A DNA stretch of 11,188 nt from an archaeon (GTDB lineage Archaea > Iainarchaeota > Iainarchaeia > Iainarchaeales > Iainarchaeaceae), in assembly GCA_005239615.1 (NCBI GenBank), contig SBBR01000016.1:1-11188 (forward strand), written 5' to 3'. The notes under the pieces are model-generated. The model was not told where the DNA came from and did no database searches. It was given only the letters and a program-made list of their open reading frames with translations. This document shows, in pieces, positions 6,250 to 11,188 of the stretch (its first letter is position 1; the number at the start of each line of letters is the position of its first letter). Position numbers and translations under genes: made by a program.

Positions 6250-6740
6250 AACAAATACGTTCTCGGCAATATATTAGCAGGTGGGACAGGGAAATACTGA
6301 AGGCGCTGGAAGAAAATGGCAGGGCGCTCATAAAGGACATTTCCAAAAAAACAGGCATCCCGCGCGACAGCGTTAACTACAGGCTCAAGAGGATGCTCTC
6401 GGAGGGGGTGATAAAGAAAATTATTCCCATATGCGACGTTATGAAAATGGGCTACCCGCTCTACACATACCTTTTCTTTGAGCTCCAGCAGTTCGATGCG
6501 GACACAGAGAAAAAATTTGTCTCGTTCCTGAAAGGCCACAAGAACAGCGTTTACATCGCGCGGCTGACAGGCAACTACCATTACCTGCTGGCAGTATCGT
6601 CCAGGGACATAAGGGAGCAAGATGAAATTATCAGGAGCATCGTGTCAAAATTCCCGAACCTCATCAAGAACTACCACACAGCGCTCCTCATCGAGGAAAC
6701 GCAGTACGACACGTTCCACAAGCTCATTGATGCCAAATGA
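6231..6740 (+). CDS. Lrp/AsnC family transcriptional regulator
   Basis: The product has 169 aa and the classical two-domain layout. A winged helix-turn-helix spans residues 18-60 (WDREILKALEENGRALIKDI, TGIPRDSVNYRLKRMLSEGV), and a RAM-type effector and oligomerisation domain runs from ~72 to ~150, with the conserved GNYHYLLAVSSRD at 114-126. Such proteins bind DNA as dimers or octamers and sense amino acids or other small molecules. The start is not clear: TTG 6231 is the only usual start codon before the HTH, bounded upstream by a stop. It overlaps the divergent SET gene by 19 nt, so binding near its own promoter would also affect the SET gene. Family assignment is firm; ligand and targets are unknown. 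Confidence 0.88.
   Translation: MLAIQPQQIRSRQYISRWDREILKALEENGRALIKDISKKTGIPRDSVNYRLKRMLSEGVIKKIIPICDVMKMGYPLYTYLFFELQQFDADTEKKFVSFLKGHKNSVYIARLTGNYHYLLAVSSRDIREQDEIIRSIVSKFPNLIKNYHTALLIEETQYDTFHKLIDAK
6268..6276 (-). promoter_or_regulatory. TATA box of the SET gene
   Basis: AATATATTA is a strong TATA-like match centred about 23 nt upstream of GTG 6249 on the minus strand. It lies inside the 5' coding region of the Lrp gene, so the two divergent promoters face each other across the overlap. Confidence 0.45.
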
Positions 6741-6760
6741 TGTTCGGCACCAGGCAAGCC

Positions 6761-6767
6761 TTAAATT
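6761..6767 (+). promoter_or_regulatory. TATA-like box of fibrillarin gene
   Basis: TTAAATT is centred 33 nt upstream of ATG 6797, which predicts a leader of only about 7 nt. No other TATA-like sequence lies in the 56-nt gap after the Lrp gene. Confidence 0.45.
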
Positions 6768-6796
6768 CCTTTGGACTTTACTAATAGCTGGTTCGC

Positions 6797-7468
6797 ATGG
6801 GCATGGTGAAAAAGCTCTTTGACGGCGTTTTCGAGATAGGCCATGGCATCGCCACGGTGAACCTCACCCCGGGAAAGAACGTGTACGGCGAGGAGTTGCT
6901 CAAAATCGATGGTGATGAATACCGGCTCTGGAACCCCTACAGGAGTAAGGTCGGCGCTGCGCTCAAGAAGGGCATGAAGGATTTCCAGCTCCGCGAAGGC
7001 TCGAGGGCGCTCTACCTTGGCGCTGCGGAAGGGACGACAATCTCACACCTCTCCGACATCGTGGGGCGGGAAGGGATGATTTTCGGAGTTGACATCAGCG
7101 CGCGCTCGATGAGAAAATTCATCTACCTCTGCGAGCAGCGCCCTAACCTCGTGCCAATCCTTGCGGATGCCTCACAACCCATGACGTACAAGGAACACAT
7201 ACCTACATTCTCTGTTGACGCCCTGTTCCAGGATGTCAGCCAGAAGAACCAGGCCGAGATTTTTTTGAAAAATGTACGGGCATACCTGAAGGGTGGTGGG
7301 TATGGCTACCTCTCGGTGAAGGTGCGCTCGATAAGCGCCAGCGAAAGCGTGGAAAAGGTAGTGGAGGACGAGGTGGGCAAGCTGAAGAACGAATTCGAGA
7401 TACTGCAGGTCATTGATTTGGGGCCCTTCGAGAAGGATCACGCGATGGTGGTGTGCAGGAAGAAGTGA
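6797..7468 (+). CDS. flpA: Fibrillarin-like rRNA/tRNA 2'-O-methyltransferase
   Basis: Fibrillarin is the SAM-dependent catalytic subunit of box C/D RNPs and methylates ribose 2'-OH groups at guide-selected sites in rRNA and tRNA. The 223-aa product matches the archaeal length and lacks the eukaryotic GAR tail. The SAM-binding loop is YLGAAEGTTISHLSDIVG (73-90), followed by GVDIS with D99 and the ADASQP strand (123-128). The K-D-K-H catalytic set can be placed as K51 (in NPYRSK), D146 (in FQDVSQ), K175 (in SVKVRS) and H215 (in EKDHAMVV). In FQDVSQKNQ the family's usual A-Q-P is S-Q-K, a mild deviation. ATG 6797 is chosen; ATG 6803 is a near alternative. Nop5, its partner, lies 1.1 kb upstream on the same strand, separated by the SET/Lrp pair, whereas in many archaea the two genes adjoin. 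Confidence 0.96.
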   Translation: MGMVKKLFDGVFEIGHGIATVNLTPGKNVYGEELLKIDGDEYRLWNPYRSKVGAALKKGMKDFQLREGSRALYLGAAEGTTISHLSDIVGREGMIFGVDISARSMRKFIYLCEQRPNLVPILADASQPMTYKEHIPTFSVDALFQDVSQKNQAEIFLKNVRAYLKGGGYGYLSVKVRSISASESVEKVVEDEVGKLKNEFEILQVIDLGPFEKDHAMVVCRKK

Positions 7469-7469
7469 T

Positions 7470-8086
7470 TTATTTCCTTACCCTGAAATTATTATTGCTC
7501 CTTTTTGCCCTGCCAACTATTAGTGAATGCCAACCGGAAAAATCCTTGAGTTCATGACGCCTGCTTTTTTCGTCGTCTGAAATGCTCCTTGAAACAGAGC
7601 GCCTAATTCTTTGCTCGGTTAGTTGCCTAAACTCATCAGAAGCTGCGTCAACGCAAAGACCGAAGTATTCGCCCATGGCTAGACCTATCCCCTTACCAGT
7701 CCTCCCTTTCAGCATCGACAACTTATCATCAACCGTTTGAGAGACAAGCCGATTGTCGTCCACAACAGAAACATATCTATCACCCAAATCACTCCTTGCA
7801 ATTGCATCAACGGCATTGCATAGACGCATACCCTCCGTTACTATGACTTTAGCCCTTTTGTTGCGCTGCCGAATCTTAATGGCCTTCTTAAAGTCCGGCT
7901 TTATTAAAATGAGGCCTGCCCCATGATATATCTTAGCTGATGTATCCTTGCTACCCAGATTCTTTTCATTAGCCTTGCATTGCTTAAGAGTATTTGCATC
8001 TACCTCATGGATGGCCTTTCTGTTGTAGGATTTGCCAAAGAAAAGAATGGGTGCACAAGCATATCATAAGTGAGTGCGCTTGCCAT
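7470..8086 (-). pseudogene. Unrecognised protein gene with single-base frameshift near its 5' end
   Basis: ATG 8086 opens a frame (MASALTYDMLVHP) that soon derails into a short out-of-frame tail, while a second frame is open from the same place to TAA 7470 (ILFFGKSYNRKAIHEVDANT onward). Inserting one base near 8047-8050 (CACCCATTC on the minus strand) joins them into ~205 aa. The start is supported by a TATA-like box centred 25-26 nt upstream (8108-8115). An intact shorter frame begins only at ATG 7829 (119 aa), leaving about 85 protein-like codons without a start. The protein is mixed alpha/beta, with a strand-like KVIVTEG segment, several Asp-rich stretches (VVDDNR, TVDDK) and a basic C-terminus. 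The region is more AT-rich than its neighbours, suggesting transfer. No family recognised. It converges on fibrillarin with a 1-nt gap. Confidence 0.55.
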
Positions 8087-8107
8087 GCTATTATTACGCG
8101 AATGAGG

Positions 8108-8115
8108 TTTAATTA
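8108..8115. promoter_or_regulatory. Shared bidirectional TATA box
   Basis: TTTAATTA is nearly palindromic and is centred 26-27 nt upstream of ATG 8138 (pantoate kinase, plus) and 25-26 nt upstream of ATG 8086 (minus). One symmetric box therefore fits two divergent leaderless transcripts and supports both start choices. Confidence 0.6.
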
Positions 8116-8137
8116 GTTTTTGCCACACTTTTTAGGC

Positions 8138-8986
8138 ATGCAAGCAATCGCCCACAGTCCCGGCCACATCACCGGCTTTTTCGTAATTTTCCCGAACGGC
8201 TCGACAGGCGCAGGGCTCAACATCGAGTTGGGGATGAAGACCACGGTGCAAAAACTGTATGGCGCCAAGAAAGACATGCTTTTCATGAATGGCAAAAAAA
8301 CAAAATTAATTGTCTCGGAAAAGGTGCTCGAACTTTTCCGCAAAAAAACGAAAACCCCTGCATCGCAAAAGGTCAGGGTCTTGCACCGCACCAAATTCCC
8401 AATCGGCTATGGCCTCGGCATCTCAGGCGCTGGAGCATTGAGCCTCTCGATTGCACTCAATAGGCTCTTTAAAACAAAACTCAAAAAGCATGAAGTCCTC
8501 GGCATTGCCAAAGAAGCCGAAATTTTTTGCGGGACAGGCCTTGGAGATGTGGTGGCGGAGCAGTTCGCTGGCGTGATTATCGGGAAAAAGCCCTACCCCT
8601 CGAAGAGCGCAGAGAGGATTCGTGCAAAGGAAAAATTCGTCGCCCTCGGCTTCTTCAACCCGATTGTTACCAAGAAAATCATCCGCAGCGCCACGCGGAA
8701 AAGGAAAATAAACAAAATCGGCCTCGAGTGCATGCGGGGCATCAACATGGAAAAGACGATGCCTGTTTTTATGGGGCTGTGCAGGAAGTTCACCCTCGAG
8801 AGCGGGCTCGCGACTGTGCAGATAAAAAAAGTGATGGCGAAAATCCCCGGCTCAAGCATGTCCATGCTCGGTGAGACCATTTTCATTCCCACCACGAAAC
8901 CAAAAAAAGCCCAAAAAGCCCTGAACAAGTATTGCCATAGGATAATGATAGCCAGAATCGCGACCAAGGGAGCGGGATTGCAATGA
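8138..8986 (+). CDS. Pantoate kinase (archaeal CoA pathway, GHMP kinase family)
   Basis: Pantoate kinase makes 4-phosphopantoate from pantoate and ATP, the archaeal route to phosphopantothenate. The 282-aa product has the N-terminal SPGHITGFFVIF (7-18), the glycine-rich GHMP phosphate loop FPIGYGLGISGAGALSLSIA (87-106) and a second conserved segment TGLGDVVAEQFAGV (133-146), all in the order seen in the family (COG1829). ATG 8138 is preferred over TTG 8120 because it begins directly at the conserved core and has a TATA-like box 26-27 nt upstream. The stop overlaps the next start (ATGA at 8983-8986), and the next gene encodes the following enzyme of the same pathway, which makes the assignment mutually supporting. 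Confidence 0.93.
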   Translation: MQAIAHSPGHITGFFVIFPNGSTGAGLNIELGMKTTVQKLYGAKKDMLFMNGKKTKLIVSEKVLELFRKKTKTPASQKVRVLHRTKFPIGYGLGISGAGALSLSIALNRLFKTKLKKHEVLGIAKEAEIFCGTGLGDVVAEQFAGVIIGKKPYPSKSAERIRAKEKFVALGFFNPIVTKKIIRSATRKRKINKIGLECMRGINMEKTMPVFMGLCRKFTLESGLATVQIKKVMAKIPGSSMSMLGETIFIPTTKPKKAQKALNKYCHRIMIARIATKGAGLQ

Positions 8987-9717
8987 AAATTCCTAAGAAC
9001 CACCCGCGCAGGAAGTCACTTGAGGAAAGGGCGAGGCTCGAAAGGGGGTTTGAAAAGGGTGTTGTGGCGAAGGCAGGGTTGATTGCGCACGGGAGGGGAG
9101 AGGCATTTGATTATCTCCTTGGCGAGTGCACCGTTCCAGAGGCGAAAAAACAGGTTGAGGCCGCCGCAGCGATGTTGGTCCTCGCAAAGCGACCGGTGAT
9201 TTCCGTTAACGGCAACACCACTGCACTCTGCGCCAAGGAAATCGTGGAACTGGCAAAGGCCATTCCAGCGGAGATTGAAGTCAATTTGTTCTACAGGACC
9301 AAAAAAAGGCTCAGGCTGATTGAGAAGGAGTTCGGGAAATTCGGCGTGAAAATACTCGGCACGCGCAGAACCCAAAAAGTTCCCGGTCTGAGGTCAATGA
9401 GGCAGCACGTTGACCCACGAGGAATCTGGGCCGCTGACGTGGTGCTTGTGATGCTCGAGGACGGTGACAGGACAGAGTTCCTGCGCAGGATGGGCAAGAA
9501 AGTGATTGCTGTGGACCTGAACCCGCTTAGCAGGACAGCTAGGAAGGCGGATGTGACAATCGTGGACAACGTGACAAGGGCTCTCCCGGCGCTAGCCAAA
9601 AACGTTAAAAGAATGAAGGTGCTAGGCTTACGCGTGGCACAGGAAACCCTTAATAAGTACAATAACGAAGACTTACTACATAAAGCATGGATGCGCATCA
9701 GGAAAGGAACGGGGTAA
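8983..9717 (+). CDS. 4-phosphopantoate--beta-alanine ligase (phosphopantothenate synthetase)
   Basis: This enzyme joins 4-phosphopantoate to beta-alanine with ATP to give 4'-phosphopantothenate in archaeal CoA biosynthesis (COG1701). The 244-aa product shows the family signatures throughout: an N-terminal HPRRKSLEERARLERGFEKG, then GLIAHGRGEAFDYLLGE (32-48), SVNGN (74-78), LEDGDRTEFLRRMGKKVIAV (158-177) continuing into DLNPLSRTA, and VDNVTRA (194-200). Length is normal. ATG 8983 overlaps the pantoate kinase stop by 4 nt, a typical coupled operon junction. The next gene begins inside its last 31 nt or just after its stop. No irregularity is visible. Confidence 0.95.
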   Translation: MKIPKNHPRRKSLEERARLERGFEKGVVAKAGLIAHGRGEAFDYLLGECTVPEAKKQVEAAAAMLVLAKRPVISVNGNTTALCAKEIVELAKAIPAEIEVNLFYRTKKRLRLIEKEFGKFGVKILGTRRTQKVPGLRSMRQHVDPRGIWAADVVLVMLEDGDRTEFLRRMGKKVIAVDLNPLSRTARKADVTIVDNVTRALPALAKNVKRMKVLGLRVAQETLNKYNNEDLLHKAWMRIRKGTG

Positions 9718-10286
9718 AAGTGAACATAGAGCTAGAGCGACAAGTCATGCACGGCATTTTCGGCCTTGCCTACCTTGCCATGTTCATGTACCTCCAGCGT
9801 GAAATATCGCTTAAAATCGTCTTCATTGTGCTAGCGGTTGGCCTGCTCGTGGCGTTCATACACCACAGGCACAAGCTGCCTTACCTCGACGACCTCATAG
9901 AGAAGTTCGAGAGGACTGACGAGTCAAGGATTGTTGGCGAGGCAGCGATAAAATTCACGTTCGGGGTGCTGCTCTCAGCGCTGGTGTTCTATCTCCTCGA
10001 CATGGACAACAAGGTTATCCTCGGTGCGATAGCCACGCTGACGTTCGGTGACTCCGCCTCGACCATAATCGGGAGGAAATTTGGGAAGACAAAAATCTTT
10101 AGGAACAAGTCGCTTGAAGGGACGGTTGCGGGTATTGCGGTTGCCGCAGCGGCAATGTCATTTTTCCTGCCGCTGCATGTAGCGGTTGCGGCTGCAACAG
10201 TAGGGATGCTGGCGGAACTCATACCGGTGAACGACAACTACAGCATACCGCTCACGACAGGCGCAGCGATAGCACTGCTGCTGTGA
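9687..10286 (+). CDS. Dolichol kinase / CTP-dependent polyprenol kinase family membrane protein
   Basis: Members of this family (COG0170, SEC59-like) use CTP to phosphorylate polyprenols or dolichol, or related lipid alcohols, at the membrane. The product has about five or six hydrophobic segments (for example near 23-37, 43-58, 87-104, 147-163). The nucleotide-binding signature is LTFGDSASTIIGRKFGKTK (118-136), followed by NKSLEGTVAG (140-149) and the closing ELIPVNDNYSIPL (177-189). All are characteristic of the family. ATG 9687 (199 aa) overlaps the upstream gene by 31 nt; GTG 9720 (188 aa) begins MNIELERQVMHGIFG, closer to the usual N-terminus, and may be the true start. Its substrate here (dolichol, geranylgeraniol or another isoprenoid) cannot be told. 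It closes the CoA operon. Confidence 0.85.
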   Translation: MDAHQERNGVKVNIELERQVMHGIFGLAYLAMFMYLQREISLKIVFIVLAVGLLVAFIHHRHKLPYLDDLIEKFERTDESRIVGEAAIKFTFGVLLSALVFYLLDMDNKVILGAIATLTFGDSASTIIGRKFGKTKIFRNKSLEGTVAGIAVAAAAMSFFLPLHVAVAAATVGMLAELIPVNDNYSIPLTTGAAIALLL

Positions 10287-10335
10287 AGCCAAGAAATACC
10301 TGACAGGGCCATTGGCAAGGGAGCTAGAAATGCTG

Positions 10336-10344
10336 TTTTTAAAG
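10336..10344 (+). promoter_or_regulatory. TATA-like box of tRNA-Arg
   Basis: TTTTTAAAG is centred about 33 nt upstream of the mature tRNA 5' end, which predicts a short leader of about 7 nt. It lies in the 86-nt gap after the dolichol kinase gene. Confidence 0.5.
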
Positions 10345-10372
10345 TTAGCCGTTGGAGATTCCATTGGAAATT

Positions 10373-10447
10373 GGGCCGGTAGCTCAGGCTGGATAGAGCA
10401 CCACACTCCTAATGTGGGGGTCGTGAGTTCGAATCTCACCCGGCTCG
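10373..10447 (+). tRNA. tRNA-Arg(CCU)
   Basis: This is a complete 75-nt cloverleaf without intron. The acceptor stem GGGCCGG pairs with CCGGCTC (one G:U), the D stem is GCTC/GAGC with a 10-nt loop, the anticodon stem is CCACA/TGTGG around CTCCTAA (anticodon CCT, 10408-10410), the variable loop is GGGTC and the T arm is GTGAG-TTCGAAT-CTCAC. The discriminator is G73 and no CCA is encoded. It reads arginine AGG codons. A TATA-like box sits upstream, and AT-rich DNA follows it. Confidence 0.96.
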
Positions 10448-10770
10448 CTTTCAGTAAATTCCGCCTGTTTTGCCGATCTGTAAAGTAAAGCGTTTAACTC
10501 TCCACTGCCATTCGTATTTTTCGGGTTTGAAAATATTCCTGTTTTGGCTTTCATAGTGAATTTAGGGCTGAAACTGCCAAAACGTCCCGCAAAGACAAGA
10601 GGACCACATGGGAAGTTAAGGAGTTGACTTTACACGATCGAAATGATCAAATAGGCAGGGATAGCAATTATTGTATAAAAGTGGTGCTATGCAGATTGTG
10701 ACAACAAGGTTAAGCGCAAAATATAGCACACAGCGAAAATAATTCAGGTGATTTTTCACGTCTGCTATCT

Positions 10771-10811
10771 ATCAAGCCGCCTAAAAAACCACAAAACTTT
10801 CGCGGCTTGAT
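10771..10811. repeat. Perfect 10-bp inverted repeat with 21-nt A-rich loop
   Basis: ATCAAGCCGC (10771-10780) and GCGGCTTGAT (10802-10811) are exact reverse complements around an A-rich loop of 21 nt. The stem is GC-rich at its loop end and stands out from the AT-rich surroundings. It could form an RNA hairpin or mark a small mobile element or protein-binding site. No T-run follows, so it is not a typical intrinsic terminator. Confidence 0.7.
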
Positions 10812-10922
10812 GTAATATCCAAGCCAGAGACCAAAGAAACACTGCTTGAATTGGTGAAAAACGGGCTTCGCCTTAGCCCAGAGGTTTTTGCACAGGTGCA
10901 GAAACTAATCGAGGAAATTTGA
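10785..10922 (+). pseudogene. Possible gene fragment without start codon
   Basis: The frame is open for 45 residues and ends TGA 10920-10922, with no ATG, GTG or TTG before an upstream stop at 10782 except one mid-frame TTG-GTG pair. Its C-terminal part (ETLLELVKNGLRLSPEVFAQ, then VQKLIEEI) looks like a real amphipathic helical segment; similar L-x-x-x-G-x-x-[IL]-S-P-E-x-x patterns occur at N-termini of several archaeal proteins, including the PolD small subunit. Its 5' end lies in the loop of the inverted repeat. It is probably a decayed remnant or a chance frame. Confidence 0.25.
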
Positions 10923-10980
10923 ATGGCGGGTTGAGAAAGAATGTTTAATCTGAAAAACAGACATATAGTCATGGATTACT

Positions 10981-11188
10981 ATGAAAAAAAGTGGTCGTAG
11001 GAAAAAAACGAGCCATCTTGGTGGATTTGAAAAAATAACCATTAAAAAATACGTTTCACTCCCGTATCAGCCACAAAATCCACGCGAAGTCCAGGCACCA
11101 TCATGGTTTATTAAGTTTAAAGGCGGAGTTATAATCGGCCACATTGTTTTTCGTTGTCTTGACGAAAACGGGTTCGAAAAAGAAGGGG
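10981..11188 (+). CDS. Hypothetical protein, 3' partial
   Basis: A frame opens at ATG 10981 and is still open at the right edge (69 codons). It starts with a basic stretch (MKKSGRRKKTSHLGGFEKIT) and continues with a beta-rich segment containing APSWFIKFKGGVIIGHIVF. No family is recognised. A nearby ATG at 10971 has a better-placed TATA-like TTTAAT 24 nt upstream but runs into TAG after nine codons; removing one A from the A-run at 10985 would join the two frames (MDYYEK then SGRRKK). The start is therefore uncertain. Codon use is AT-rich relative to the operons to the left. Confidence 0.45.
   Translation, partial: MKKSGRRKKTSHLGGFEKITIKKYVSLPYQPQNPREVQAPSWFIKFKGGVIIGHIVFRCLDENGFEKEG

Larger units (their letters stand above)
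10448..10980. other. AT-rich intergenic region downstream of tRNA-Arg
   Basis: These ~530 nt hold no long reading frame on either strand and are visibly more AT-rich than the operons to the left. I see only an inverted repeat (10771-10811), a short frame without a start (10785-10922) and TATA-like stretches near 10943-10950 and 10961-10968. The composition and the position next to a tRNA gene would fit the remains of an integrated element, but no integrase or tRNA-end repeat is visible. Confidence 0.5.

Noticed and set aside
10448..10980. Box C/D guide RNA genes near tRNA-Arg
   Set aside because: I found no properly spaced C (RTGATGA) and D (CTGA) boxes; ATGATCA near 10640 and scattered CTGA do not form a set.
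1..11188. CRISPR arrays or tandem repeats
   Set aside because: No regularly spaced direct repeats were seen.

Overview
The window is archaeal. It carries an alpha2-type glycyl-tRNA synthetase, the box C/D RNP proteins Nop5 and fibrillarin, an Lrp/AsnC-type regulator, the archaeal CoA enzymes pantoate kinase and phosphopantothenate synthetase, an intron-containing tRNA, and TATA-like boxes about 22-27 nt upstream of start codons, a spacing that suggests leaderless mRNAs. The close packing, small intergenic gaps and compact proteins would fit a small-genome archaeon (DPANN-like or a deep euryarchaeal lineage), but no taxonomic marker in the window settles this.

Layout. (1) 1-1444: the 3' part of a gene for a membrane-anchored surface protein. 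(2) 1445-1773: no convincing protein, but a region that looks like structured RNA and has collinear, weak resemblance to RNase P RNA. (3) 1774-2561, minus strand: a compact cluster of small, relatively AT-rich genes, several of them broken (DUF2283 with a frameshift, a DUF4258-like small protein, a reading frame with an internal stop), lying just downstream of an intron-containing tRNA-Thr(CGU) at 2623-2712. (4) 2785-5698: glyS and nop5, overlapping by 8 nt; Nop5 carries an unusual RG-rich disordered tail of about 190 residues. (5) 5707-6740: a divergent pair, a SET-domain protein (minus) and an Lrp/AsnC regulator (plus), whose 5' coding ends appear to overlap, placed between nop5 and fibrillarin. 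(6) 6797-7468: fibrillarin. (7) 7470-8086, minus: an unrecognised gene with one frameshift, sharing a symmetric TATA box with the next gene. (8) 8138-10286: pantoate kinase, phosphopantothenate synthetase and a dolichol-kinase-family membrane protein in an overlapping operon. (9) 10373-10447: tRNA-Arg(CCU). (10) 10448-11188: AT-rich, mostly non-coding DNA with a strong inverted repeat, a short orphan reading frame, and the start of a hypothetical gene that leaves the window.

The core genes form two functional blocks: translation/RNA modification (GlyRS, Nop5, fibrillarin, two tRNAs, perhaps an RNase P-like RNA) and CoA/isoprenoid-lipid metabolism. The most unusual signals are the RG-rich tail on Nop5, the SET/Lrp pair between nop5 and fibrillarin, the unexplained structured region at 1445-1770, and the broken or fragmentary genes downstream of both tRNA genes. 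All functional statements rest on motif recognition by eye; no database search was run.
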